Shown here: positions 37,767-46,707 of the stretch, one piece after another | Numbering within the stretch: position 1 is the first letter of the stretch | How the letters are laid out: each line of letters opens with the position of its first letter | NCBI GenBank assembly: GCA_009711785.1 | Contig: VENA01000069.1 | Location: forward strand, 1-64,000 | Length of the DNA: 64,000 nucleotides | Source of the DNA: Bacillota bacterium | Lineage (GTDB): Bacteria > Bacillota > Clostridia > Tissierellales > MES13 | Direction: 5' to 3' | Notes under the pieces: generated by a model | The model's input: only the letters and a program-made list of their open reading frames with translations | Database searches by the model: none | What the model was told of the DNA's origin: nothing | Made by a program: the position numbers and the translations under genes

Positions 37767-39077
37767 ATGGATTTAGGAATAATAGGTCCTAAAAGAAGTA
37801 TAAAAAGAATAAGTAGTGTTATAAAGAAAAATTTTAAATATTTTAATATAGTTAATCTTTATTATGATACTTATAAAGATGCAGCGAAAATAGCTAAAAA
37901 GCATCAAAGTAATCTAGATGGATTATTATTTACTGGAACAACTCCCTTTGTATATGCAAGTGAGCATGTAAATCCCACGATTCCATGGGAATATATACCA
38001 AGACATGGATCTTCCCTTTTAAGTATTTTACTTGAAGGTATTATTAATAATTATGATATAAAAAATATTAGTTTTGATAGTTATGATTTAGATAAATTAC
38101 ATGAAGCCTATGAAGAAATAGGTTTAAAAAAGAAGGATTTAAATATTTATGTTGCTGAGGATAGAATATTAAAGGATGATTATATTAAGAGTCTTTATAA
38201 TTTTCATAAAGAAAACTATTTAAAAGGAAGAGTATCTTGTTGTATAACAGGGATAGTGAATGTATATAAAAAACTTAATAGTGAAAACATACCTTGCTAT
38301 AAAATAAGACATACATCGAATATAATAAGGGAAACAGTGACTAAATTAAAACTTAAGCATTTAGCATTGATAAATGAAAGTAACCAAATAGTGGTTCTTT
38401 CTATAGAGATGGACCTTCCTGAGGAGCAATCACTAATACATAAAAATGAATATCAATTAACCCTTCAAAAAATGAAAGTTACTGAAGAGATTTATTTATT
38501 TGCTCAAAGAATACAGGCAGCTGTTGTTGAAGTTGGATTTGGTAATTATTTATTATTTTCAACTAAAAGTATATTAGAAAGTGAAACTAATAATTTATCT
38601 AAGTTTCAATTAGTTGATATGATAGATAAAAATACATCTAATACTGTAAGTATAGGTATAGGATATGGAAGGACAGCTAGAGAAGCAAAGTATGGAGCTA
38701 ATCTAGGTAAATCTAGAGCTAAAAAGTTTAAAGGTAATACTGTATATGCAGTATATGAAGGTGAAAAAATAATAGGCCCTATCAATAATTTAAAACAAAA
38801 GAATGAAAATGAAAATATAATAGATAAAAGACTTCTTACTATAGCAGAGAAATCTGAATTAAGTGTAAATGCTATATTTAAATTAAATTCTATTAAAAAA
38901 CAATATAGACTAGATAATGTAACACCTAAGGAATTAGCAAGACTTTATGGTATTACTCTTAGAAGTATGAATAGAATAATTAATAAATTAGAAGGAAGTG
39001 GATATGTAGAGATTGTAGGCAAAAAGGTAATAGAAAAAGCAGGAAGGCCTAGTAGGGTTATAAGGTTAAAGATATAA
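37767..39077 (+). CDS. Putative transcription regulator with degenerate GGDEF-like fold
   Basis: This 436-residue soluble protein has three regions. An N-terminal Rossmann-like part (1-150) contains GPKRSIKRI and LLFTGTTPF, reminiscent of PrpR-type sensors. A middle part (about 235-335), VSIGIGYGRTAREAKYGANLG in outline, looks like the core of nucleotidyl-cyclase/GTP-cyclohydrolase-III folds but lacks GGDEF. The C-terminal winged helix (about 355-436) includes TPKELARLYGITLRSMNRI and GRPSRVIRL. ATG 37767 has GGAGGTGG upstream; the in-frame TTG at 37752 overlaps that site. Position after the peptidase/transporter operon makes it the obvious candidate reader of the TTAAAGACA operators. Confidence 0.7.
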   Translation: MDLGIIGPKRSIKRISSVIKKNFKYFNIVNLYYDTYKDAAKIAKKHQSNLDGLLFTGTTPFVYASEHVNPTIPWEYIPRHGSSLLSILLEGIINNYDIKNISFDSYDLDKLHEAYEEIGLKKKDLNIYVAEDRILKDDYIKSLYNFHKENYLKGRVSCCITGIVNVYKKLNSENIPCYKIRHTSNIIRETVTKLKLKHLALINESNQIVVLSIEMDLPEEQSLIHKNEYQLTLQKMKVTEEIYLFAQRIQAAVVEVGFGNYLLFSTKSILESETNNLSKFQLVDMIDKNTSNTVSIGIGYGRTAREAKYGANLGKSRAKKFKGNTVYAVYEGEKIIGPINNLKQKNENENIIDKRLLTIAEKSELSVNAIFKLNSIKKQYRLDNVTPKELARLYGITLRSMNRIINKLEGSGYVEIVGKKVIEKAGRPSRVIRLKI

Positions 39078-39078
39078 A

Positions 39079-39103
39079 AAAAAGGAGTTAAAAACTCCTT
39101 TTT
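39079..39103. terminator. Bidirectional terminator between convergent genes
   Basis: AAAAGGAGTT and AACTCCTTTT flanked by A and T tracts serve the regulator gene and the minus-strand chemoreceptor, whose stop lies at its edge. Confidence 0.88.
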
Positions 39104-40418
39104 ATATCTTTAACTTATATATTTTTTCCTTAGTTTCATCTGCATTTTCTGTCAATGAATCAACCGATTCTGAGATTTCATTTACAGAACTAGTAGTTTC
39201 TTGCATTAAAGCTGTTGTATTTTCTATAGATTCTAATACATCATCAGTTTTTGTACTTATACTTTCCATTGTAGAAGATATATCTTCCACTGTAGCTGTC
39301 TGTTCTTCATTAGAAGCAGAAATTTCTTGAACCATTGAGTTAACTGATGATACTTCATTTTGTATTTTTTCGTATAATTCATTGGATGAATCGGCTACTT
39401 CTTTTATATTTTCAATAACATTTGAAACGTTCCCTGTTTCAGTACTTAGATTATTTATTTCTGATTTTATGGCATTAATAACATTTTCAATTTCAGATAT
39501 AGAAGTTGCTGTATCTTCAGCTAAATTTCTTATTTCTTCAGCAACTACTCCAAAACCATTACCTTCTTTTACACTATTAGTTTTAGCACTTTCTATTTTA
39601 GCATTTAAAGCAAGTATAGTTGTTTGTTCAGCTATTTTATTAACTGTTTCAGTAATCTTTTGTATTTCTTCTGATTTTTCTTTTAATATGTTAGATGAAT
39701 CTTCTACCATATCAAAGGACTTATCTAAATTATCAATACCTTTAACTACATCATCATTTTTATTTTTCCCATCTGAAACTATTTGATTAACATTAGTTGT
39801 AAAAGAGGCTGCTTCTTCAGAACTTGCTGTTATGCCCTGAGACATTTCATTAAGATTTGAAAAATGATTTTTAGTATCTTCTATGTAGTTATTTATATTT
39901 AACATACTTTCGTTTATAGATTCAGTTTTATTTGCTATACCTGATATAGCTTTATTTACAGTATCAGTACTTTTATTTACATCTTGAGAAATATCAGAGA
40001 CCTTTTCAACGGATTTGGTGGTGCTTTTAACTAAGTCAGCTAAGTTATCCACCATTTTATTTATTTCTTTTCCTAAAAGGGTTACTTCATCTTTTTTGTC
40101 TATGGAAAGTCTACTTTCTAAATTTCCTTTAGCTACCCTTTCTGAGAATTCCACAAGTTCAGATATTCTTGATAGTATTAGTTTTTTAATTAATATAGTA
40201 ATAACTATAGTGAGTATTATAATATTCATAAAGGAAGCAACATAAGCTCCTATATCAATATTTAATACAGAAAATTTGTTTACATACTTATTAATAAAAC
40301 TTGCGATAAAGGGTGTTCCTAGCTGCGCTATAACTGTAAGGGTAATAAATTTAAATAAAATAGAGTTTGTAAAATTAAGGGATGTAAGTTTTGATAAACC
40401 TTTAGTTTCTTTTTTCAT
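39102..40418 (-). CDS. Chemoreceptor-like protein with divergent signalling tip
   Basis: This 438-residue protein has two membrane segments (about 19-41 and 56-80) separated by only about 15 residues, so there is no outer sensor domain. A HAMP-like region (80-130) and a signalling coiled coil follow. The tip (261-300) reads KIAEQTTILALNAKIESAKT-NSVKEGNGFG. Compared with the usual [23 protein letters not shown] it has two extra residues, and the arginine and glycine positions differ. It may sense membrane or internal signals and may not join standard receptor arrays. ATG with AGGAGG upstream. It is divergent from the HD-GYP gene across a region with Spo0A-like sites. Confidence 0.85.
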   Translation of the reverse strand: MKKETKGLSKLTSLNFTNSILFKFITLTVIAQLGTPFIASFINKYVNKFSVLNIDIGAYVASFMNIIILTIVITILIKKLILSRISELVEFSERVAKGNLESRLSIDKKDEVTLLGKEINKMVDNLADLVKSTTKSVEKVSDISQDVNKSTDTVNKAISGIANKTESINESMLNINNYIEDTKNHFSNLNEMSQGITASSEEAASFTTNVNQIVSDGKNKNDDVVKGIDNLDKSFDMVEDSSNILKEKSEEIQKITETVNKIAEQTTILALNAKIESAKTNSVKEGNGFGVVAEEIRNLAEDTATSISEIENVINAIKSEINNLSTETGNVSNVIENIKEVADSSNELYEKIQNEVSSVNSMVQEISASNEEQTATVEDISSTMESISTKTDDVLESIENTTALMQETTSSVNEISESVDSLTENADETKEKIYKLKI

Positions 40419-40469
40419 AATAACCTCCTATATAATTTTTTTATGTCAAAGACTTATGGGTTTTGAAAA

Positions 40470-40478
40470 TTCGACAAA
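40470..40478 (-). promoter_or_regulatory. Spo0A box-like site, perfect
   Basis: TTCGACAAA, reverse complement of TTTGTCGAA, about 52 bp upstream of the minus-strand chemoreceptor start. Confidence 0.45.
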
Positions 40479-40662
40479 ATTTGAGCTTGCAAGATAAAAT
40501 TAACAAGTAAGCACCTCAATAGTACCATAAATAAAGATTGATATCAAATTAATTAGCTAATTTATGGGGATTTAAAATAAAGCAATTAATTTTAACACTT
40601 AAAATTAATTTGAAAAAAACTGCATTAAAGCTTGTTATTAAGTAAAAATAAAGTTAAAATAA

Positions 40663-40690
40663 TGTCGGAATAAAAAGGAAATTCGACAAA
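40663..40690 (-). promoter_or_regulatory. Paired Spo0A box-like sites near HD-GYP gene
   Basis: TGTCGGAA at 40663-40670 faces a perfect TTCGACAAA at 40682-40690, about 70 bp before the HD-GYP start. Confidence 0.45.
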
Positions 40691-40760
40691 TTTTTTAAGA
40701 AAAATGTTTAAATCATATATTTCTGGATACATAATATAAAACATTACTTTAGGAGGTAAT

Positions 40761-42980
40761 ATGGAAGATTATTCAATAGTTACCTATATAAAAAGAAAGT
40801 TTAATGGAATAACTTTAATAACTTTAATAATTACTTTACTACTTTCAACTGCATTTTTATATAGTGTATATAAAGAGAATTATATTCAAGAAAAAATAAA
40901 ACTAGAGGGAGTACTTAATAATTTAGTATTAGTATTAGAAAAAACATTATATGAAACTCAAGATCATTATAATAAAGAATTAGAAAAAGAATTATTACGT
41001 TTCTATAATGAGTATACAAAGTTTTCTGATAATACAAACATGGAAAAGTATTTATTAAATATAGGAAAAAATATTGAGAATTTAGATGATTTTAAAGTAA
41101 CAAAAACTAACTATTATCTTTTAAATAAGAAAGGGACAATTATAAAAACGAATTATGAAGATGACTTATATCTAAATTTAAGAAAATATCCTTCGATATG
41201 GGATAAGATAGATATGTTAGAAAAAGGTGAAGTATTATTGCTCCCCTTTGATAACGAAACAAATAATGATAAAGTACGACTCTATGGATATATCAAATTA
41301 CCAAATGATAATATATTTGAAATAGGATTAAATTTTAAAAAATTCACAAAAAAAATAACAGATAAATTTACATATTTAAAAAAGGGTAATTATACTGAAT
41401 TTGATTTATTAACATATGATTTTAATTCTTTATTAACTGGTGAATCTAAAGTGACAGATAAAGAGAAAAAATATTTTAATGACTCTTTACATAAAAATAA
41501 AGTTATAAGCAAAAGAAAATCTTTATTTACTGAAAGTTTTTATAAAGGGTGGGAAAGTAAATATGGTAAACAGTTTTTAAGAGTAAAGGTAAGATATAAA
41601 GTCTTAGAAAAAATGTTTTTAGTAATGGTTATGATTATAGTTTTTATAGTCTTTATATTATTACTATTAAGAAATATGTTTATAGATGAAATGAAAAAGA
41701 TAATGATGCCTTTAGGATATATAGCTTGTGATATGGATAAATACAAACAAAACACTGATAATACATTAAAATTTACTAAGACAAAAATTAAAGAGATTAA
41801 TAAAATACAAAATAGCTATAAAAACATGATAGAAATCATAAATACAAAAAATAATAAATTAAAAGATAGTTATGATGAATTAGAAGAATCCTATCAAGAA
41901 GTAAATACAATAGCAAAGGGACTTGAAAAAGTTATATCTTTAACTTCAGATGTGGGTAAATTTAAGCTAAAGGATGAAAATGAGTTTTTATCTAATATGT
42001 TAAGAACAGCTATTAATATAATACCTGAAGCTGATTTTGGAACTGTGTATACATATGAAAAAGATGAAATAACTTTTATAGATGCTGTAGGACATAATAT
42101 AAGTGCTTTAAATAAGCTAGATTTAGGGATAGATGAATTTAAATTAAAAAAAGATGAAATAAAGATTATAGATAATATTGATGAAAAATTATTTAAAAGG
42201 GTAAGTGTTGATAAAAATACTTTCAATAAGGCAATTAAACCTACTAAGCAGACACTAATGTTTGCTCTATTTAAAAATGAAGAAAAAAGTTGTGGAATGA
42301 ATATTGATATAGATAAATTTAGTATAAAGGAATTTGAAAATGACTCAATAAAACTTATAAAAGATTTTAAAAACTTAAATATGGTGTTTTACAAACTTCA
42401 AACCTATTATAAAATGCAGAACGATTTTCATAGAGAGATTATAGTATCTATGATTAATATGTTAGAGATACATGATAGTTATACAAAAAATCATTCAAAA
42501 AATGTGGCGGATTTGTCTGCTAAAATAGCTGAAAAAATGGGTTTAAGTAAAGAAAGGGTAGATAAAGCTTATTGGGCAGGTATAATCCATGATATAGGAA
42601 AAACTTTAATTCCCTATGAAATATTAAATAATAAAGAAAAATTAACCGATGAAGAATACAATATAATAAAAAAGCATCCTGTATATGGATATGAAACATT
42701 AAGAGATTCAAAGGAGCTTAGAAATGTTGCAAGGTATGTAAAACATCATCATGAAAGATGGGATGGAATTGGATATCCTGATGGGCTTAAAAAAGAAGAA
42801 ATACCTTTAATATCACAAATTTTAACAGTAGCTGATACTTGGGATGCAATGACCTCTAATAGGTCTTATAGAAAAGCCCTCAGTAAAGAAATTGCAGTAG
42901 AAGAAATAAAGAAAAATAAAGGGACTCAATTTTCACCTAGGGTTGTAGATGTGTTTTTAAATAAATTAGATATAGTCTAA
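40761..42980 (+). CDS. Membrane HD-GYP phosphodiesterase with outer sensor and GAF-like domain
   Basis: This predicted c-di-GMP phosphodiesterase has 739 residues. Membrane segments at about 17-36 and 286-308 enclose an outer sensor of about 250 residues. A coiled coil and a GAF-like domain (about 395-540) lead to the HD-GYP domain (about 555-735). Catalytic motifs are complete: NHSKNVADLS, HDIGK with His610/Asp611, and HHERWDGIGYP at about 663-673. The ATG has AGGAGGTAAT upstream. Together with the GGDEF-EAL protein it would set c-di-GMP, which the riboswitch at 25.1 kb senses. The sensor ligand is unknown. Confidence 0.92.
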   Translation: MEDYSIVTYIKRKFNGITLITLIITLLLSTAFLYSVYKENYIQEKIKLEGVLNNLVLVLEKTLYETQDHYNKELEKELLRFYNEYTKFSDNTNMEKYLLNIGKNIENLDDFKVTKTNYYLLNKKGTIIKTNYEDDLYLNLRKYPSIWDKIDMLEKGEVLLLPFDNETNNDKVRLYGYIKLPNDNIFEIGLNFKKFTKKITDKFTYLKKGNYTEFDLLTYDFNSLLTGESKVTDKEKKYFNDSLHKNKVISKRKSLFTESFYKGWESKYGKQFLRVKVRYKVLEKMFLVMVMIIVFIVFILLLLRNMFIDEMKKIMMPLGYIACDMDKYKQNTDNTLKFTKTKIKEINKIQNSYKNMIEIINTKNNKLKDSYDELEESYQEVNTIAKGLEKVISLTSDVGKFKLKDENEFLSNMLRTAINIIPEADFGTVYTYEKDEITFIDAVGHNISALNKLDLGIDEFKLKKDEIKIIDNIDEKLFKRVSVDKNTFNKAIKPTKQTLMFALFKNEEKSCGMNIDIDKFSIKEFENDSIKLIKDFKNLNMVFYKLQTYYKMQNDFHREIIVSMINMLEIHDSYTKNHSKNVADLSAKIAEKMGLSKERVDKAYWAGIIHDIGKTLIPYEILNNKEKLTDEEYNIIKKHPVYGYETLRDSKELRNVARYVKHHHERWDGIGYPDGLKKEEIPLISQILTVADTWDAMTSNRSYRKALSKEIAVEEIKKNKGTQFSPRVVDVFLNKLDIV

Positions 42981-43072
42981 GGAAAACAGCAAAAAGGAAG
43001 TTCTCTTCAAAGATAGTATTATAACATAATTAATAAGTTATAATAATAGTAACTATTAAGAGAGGTGTTTTT

Positions 43073-43543
43073 ATGGAATATAAAGAGCTTGAAAATAGAG
43101 ACTATAATGACTTTTATAAAACTTTAAGAAAAGATATTGATAAATTTTTAAAGTCTAGTAAGGGAAAAAAATATGAGTATGGAGAATACTTACTTATAGT
43201 TCCAGATATGTTTTATTTACTTTGTAGATTAATTATAGATAAAGAAATACCTAAAACATATAAAGCTATGCTTTTATCAACTATCGCATATTTTATTTTA
43301 GTTGTAGATTTTTTTCCTGAAGCTTTAATAGGTCCACCGGGATTTATAGATGATTTAGCATTAGCAGCCTTTGTACTTAATAGGGTAATAAATAAAACCT
43401 CTAATGAAATTGTAGAAAAGTATTGGATTGGAGATGAAAAATTACTACCTACCATTAAAAGTATTCTAAAAGTATCAGATGATATTTTAGGAAGCGGTTT
43501 AATGAAAAAGTTAAAAAAATTAAGTAAAAGAAATAAAGTATAA
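43073..43543 (+). CDS. YkvA-like (DUF1232) membrane protein
   Basis: This 156-residue protein carries the DUF1232 core: PDMFYLLCRLIIDKEIP (about 44-60), AYFILVVDFFPEALIG (about 72-87) and GFIDDLALAA (about 90-99). DUF1232 is a short membrane-associated domain of unknown function widespread in bacteria. The N-terminal 40 residues and the C-terminal helix are charged. The ATG follows AGAGAGGTG. It lies 92 bp after the HD-GYP gene and is probably separately expressed. Confidence 0.85.
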   Translation: MEYKELENRDYNDFYKTLRKDIDKFLKSSKGKKYEYGEYLLIVPDMFYLLCRLIIDKEIPKTYKAMLLSTIAYFILVVDFFPEALIGPPGFIDDLALAAFVLNRVINKTSNEIVEKYWIGDEKLLPTIKSILKVSDDILGSGLMKKLKKLSKRNKV

Positions 43544-43558
43544 TAGATATTTTTATTA

Positions 43559-43586
43559 AAAAACAAGGGGGAAATCCCCCCTGTTA
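43559..43586. terminator. Terminator between convergent genes
   Basis: AACAAGGGGG and CCCCCTGTT pair around AAAT, with A/T runs on both sides; it overlaps the M24 peptidase stop. Confidence 0.85.
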
Positions 43587-44654
43587 AAAAGTTCTTAGAT
43601 CTTTTGGGTATTTATTTATAACTTCGCAACCATCCTTAGTAACAATAACTAAGTCTTCTATTCTAACACCATATTTACCGGGAATATAAATTCCAGGTTC
43701 TATAGAAAATACCATCCCTTCTTTAACTTCCATATCATTAACACTGCTTACATCTGGATATTCATGGGCACAAATGCCAATATTATGACCAGTTCTATGG
43801 ATAAAATATTCTCCATATCCACCTTCTTTAATAATATCCCTTGCAGTATTATCTATATCAGAAAACTTAACACCAGGCTTAACTTTTTCAATAGCCTTTA
43901 AATTAGCTTTTAATACTAGATTATAGATTTTTTTATATTCTTTACTAGGAGTTCCATTAAAAAAGCTTCTAGTCATATCAGAGGAATAGTTATTTGTAAT
44001 TCCACCGATATCAATTATAATACATTCATTTTCACTAAGTTTAGTATCATCCGAAGAATGATGAGGCTCAGCTGCATTTTTCCCAAAACATATTAATGGA
44101 TCAAAAGAAAAATTAGGTGTATTATACTCAGCATATACATCTGCTAGTTTTTTACCTATTTCTTGTTCACTTAAACCTTTTTTAACTAGATCTAAAGCTT
44201 TTTTCATAACTTTATCATTTACTTCAGATGCTTTTTTCATAAGTTTAATTTCTTCTTTATCTTTAATCATTCTTGTTTCATCAACTACTATAGAACTATC
44301 AACAACTTTAAGATTATTAGTTTCATTTAGTAGCTTTATTAAAAATGATGATGGCCAATTTTTATCAATTCCCATTATTTTTGTTTCATCGATTACACTT
44401 GCTAATTTTTTAATAGGGTCTTCAGTATCATCATAATAACAAACCTTTGTGCCTATATCTGATAATGGAAACAATTTGTTATTAAAAAGTTTAGTAAATC
44501 CATTAGAGTTTATATATAAAGCAAGCATTCTTTCTCCTGGATGTATCCATTCATTAAGTAAATAAAATATTGAATCTGGAGAAGTAATTATCATTTGATC
44601 AATATCGTGATTTTTCATATTTGATATTATCATTTCTAATCTTTTTTTATTCAT
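43584..44654 (-). CDS. M24 family aminopeptidase (Xaa-Pro dipeptidase-like)
   Basis: This 356-residue dinuclear metallopeptidase has the two-domain layout of Xaa-Pro peptidases: an N-terminal creatinase-like domain (1-130) and a pita-bread catalytic domain. Metal ligands are visible: Asp in IIDIGG, Asp in SSDMTRSF, His in RTGHNIG, Glu in SIEPGIY and Glu in VRIEDLV. The ATG has AAGGAGG upstream (minus strand). It lies just downstream of a broken amino-acid permease on the same strand, and the pair probably once imported and cleaved peptides or amino-acid derivatives. Confidence 0.92.
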   Translation of the reverse strand: MNKKRLEMIISNMKNHDIDQMIITSPDSIFYLLNEWIHPGERMLALYINSNGFTKLFNNKLFPLSDIGTKVCYYDDTEDPIKKLASVIDETKIMGIDKNWPSSFLIKLLNETNNLKVVDSSIVVDETRMIKDKEEIKLMKKASEVNDKVMKKALDLVKKGLSEQEIGKKLADVYAEYNTPNFSFDPLICFGKNAAEPHHSSDDTKLSENECIIIDIGGITNNYSSDMTRSFFNGTPSKEYKKIYNLVLKANLKAIEKVKPGVKFSDIDNTARDIIKEGGYGEYFIHRTGHNIGICAHEYPDVSSVNDMEVKEGMVFSIEPGIYIPGKYGVRIEDLVIVTKDGCEVINKYPKDLRTF

Positions 44655-44675
44655 AGCAAACCTCCTTAAAATTAT

Positions 44676-45961
44676 TTAAGCTGATTTATTATCTATTTTA
44701 CCATTTTTAACTTTCTTTTCGTATCTATTCCATATAACAAAGCCAAGCCATGATATAAAGAATCCATCGCCTATTATTTCAACTTCATAGATAACCTTTT
44801 GCATTAAAGTTTTATATTCATCCGATGGAATTAAAGAAAGTCCCATACCTAAGAAATAACAAAGTAATCCGACTATAGCTATTGATTTTGCAACTTTACT
44901 GTTTCTTGTAGCCTTAAATGGTCTTTTATCATTAGGTCTATTTTTTTTTAGACTCAAAAAAGTAGTAAATAATAATAGATATGGAAGTAAACTAGTTATA
45001 GCTGTCATTGTAACTAATATTGAGTAAATAGCGTTAACACTTGGCATTAAAACCATAAGTAACATTACTATAGAAACATCTATAGCCTGTACTATTAGAC
45101 CATTTTGTGGAACATTATGCTTATTTGATTTTGTTAAAAAGTCTGGGAAAACTCCATTTTTAACACTTGCAAATAACATTTTAGACTCATTACATATACA
45201 CTTAATGCACCAAAACCACTTATTACTATTAAAAATACAATAACCCTTACAAACTATTCACCTATACCTAAAGTTTGTGCTATTAATTTAAATGTATCCA
45301 TTATACCACTTGCTGAAACTATCTTATCCGGTGTCATCATAAATGTTATACAAACTGTTCCTAGAATGTATAATCCAGCAACTATAAAAGCTGATGTAAA
45401 TATTGCCTTTGGAAATACCCTTTGAGCATCCTTAACATCTGTAGCAAAGGCTGCTGTAACTTCAACTCCTGCCATGGCAAACATAAGAGCTGATAATGCA
45501 GCTATATTTGATCCTTGACCAAAATCAGGTATTAAAGTTGATAAATTATATTCTGTAGCAACCGGTTTTTTAAATACAAAAACAGAAGCTAAACCAAGTC
45601 CTATAAGAAGTACTGCAGGAATTATACTTCCTAATAAAGCTCCAAAGTTAGAAAACCATTTACCTGTTTTCATACCCTTTAGATTAACAGTTGTTATAAA
45701 CCAAAATACCCCTAAAACTACTGGTATAACGAAAAACTTATTATCTGCTAATTCAGGTCTTCCTAAAACAAAGGCAGAACTTACAGTAATAAATGTTAAA
45801 TATCCAGGATACCAAAATATTTTAGCAGTCCAGTTTAACCAACATACAATATAACCCCATTTTTCACCATATGCTTCTTTAACCCATGCAAACATACCAC
45901 CTTCATGGGGATATGCAGCTGCTAATTCAGGGGATCTTGTACTTATGAATGTTGCTGCCCT
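44676..45961 (-). pseudogene. Broken APC-superfamily amino-acid permease
   Basis: Minus-strand coding sequence for a glutamate/GABA-antiporter-like permease runs through this region but is damaged in three places. The 5' end starts abruptly: SPELAAAYPHEGGMFAWVKEAYGEKWG is permease sequence, while the residues before it are unrelated and stop at 45994-45992, so the first helix is lost. A TAG at 45256-45254 interrupts GIGE-FVRVIVF where Trp is likely. A frameshift lies near 45180, between VYVMSLK and MLFASVKNG. The two surviving ORFs are 45254-45895 and 44676-45179. The gene is not functional. Confidence 0.88.
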
Positions 45962-46180
45962 TTTCGGACTTAGATGGATGGCAAATCCTCCCTAGTTATA
46001 AAAAAATGTTGGAACAGAATATGTAAAAATCTCAAATAAAATATATTAATAATCCCAACTGATTTTCATATTAACACAAAAATTATAGTAATACGATAAT
46101 TAATTTAATAAAACTATAATTTTGTTAAAATTTTATAAAAGATAAAGGATTAAAAGTTAAGTGGATAGTTAAAACATTTA

Positions 46181-46209
46181 TTGACAATACTTTGACATCC
46201 AAGTATAAT
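46181..46209 (+). promoter_or_regulatory. Consensus sigma-A promoter giving a leaderless marR mRNA
   Basis: TTGACA (46181-46186), 17 bp spacer and TATAAT (46204-46209) are exact consensus. The transcription start expected 6-7 bases after the -10 falls on the ATG at 46216, and no ribosome-binding site exists. Confidence 0.75.
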
Positions 46210-46215
46210 TAACTT

Positions 46216-46638
46216 ATGAATTCAGATAATACAATACATTTAATAGGAAGAATAAAAGAAGAAGCCAACAAATTAATTAAAAAAGAGCTTAAAGAACTAG
46301 GAATTGATAATCTAGCTCCATCCCATGGAGACATTTTGGCAGTTTTATTTAATTATGAAGAATTAACTAAGACTGAAATAGCAGAAAAAATTAATAGGGA
46401 TCGGTCAACGGTGACAACTTTAGTAAATAAATTACTTAAGCTTAGATTAGTTGATTCTAAGGAAAATCCTGAGGATAGAAGATCTAATAAAATCTATCTT
46501 ACAAAAAAAGGAAAGGAGCTAAAAACAGGTTTTACTAAAATATCAGAAAAGTTATATAAAATTCAATATAAAGATATAACTGAAGAAGAAAGGGAAGTAT
46601 TTAGAAGAGTTTTAAAGAAAATGCATAAAAATTTTTAG
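46216..46638 (+). CDS. MarR family transcriptional regulator
   Basis: This 140-residue winged-helix dimer has the core LTKTEIAEKINRDRSTVTTLV in outline (about 53-73) and the wing VDSKENPEDRRSNKIYLTKKG, both typical of MarR. It probably represses the ABC transporter genes that follow 69 bp later, or other genes, until a ligand binds. The start codon coincides with the predicted transcript start, so the mRNA looks leaderless. No ribosome-binding site precedes it. The upstream DNA (45995-46180) is AT-rich and holds no gene. Confidence 0.92.
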   Translation: MNSDNTIHLIGRIKEEANKLIKKELKELGIDNLAPSHGDILAVLFNYEELTKTEIAEKINRDRSTVTTLVNKLLKLRLVDSKENPEDRRSNKIYLTKKGKELKTGFTKISEKLYKIQYKDITEEEREVFRRVLKKMHKNF

Positions 46639-46707
46639 AAATAACATTGGGTTAATTATAATTTCTAGGGTATATATCCATATGATGAATAAAAATAGGA
46701 GGAATTT

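Larger units (their letters stand above)
40419..40760. promoter_or_regulatory. Divergent regulatory region with Spo0A-like boxes
   Basis: This 342 bp gap separates the divergent chemoreceptor and HD-GYP genes. It holds two exact TTCGACAAA boxes (40470-40478 and 40682-40690) and an imperfect inverted TGTCGGAA (40663-40670) paired with the second. No small ORF or RNA motif is evident. Promoters for both genes should lie here. Confidence 0.5.

Noticed and set aside
39382-40497. Plus-strand ORFs opposite the minus-strand chemoreceptor
   Set aside because: Antisense shadows of a coiled-coil gene with no initiation signals.
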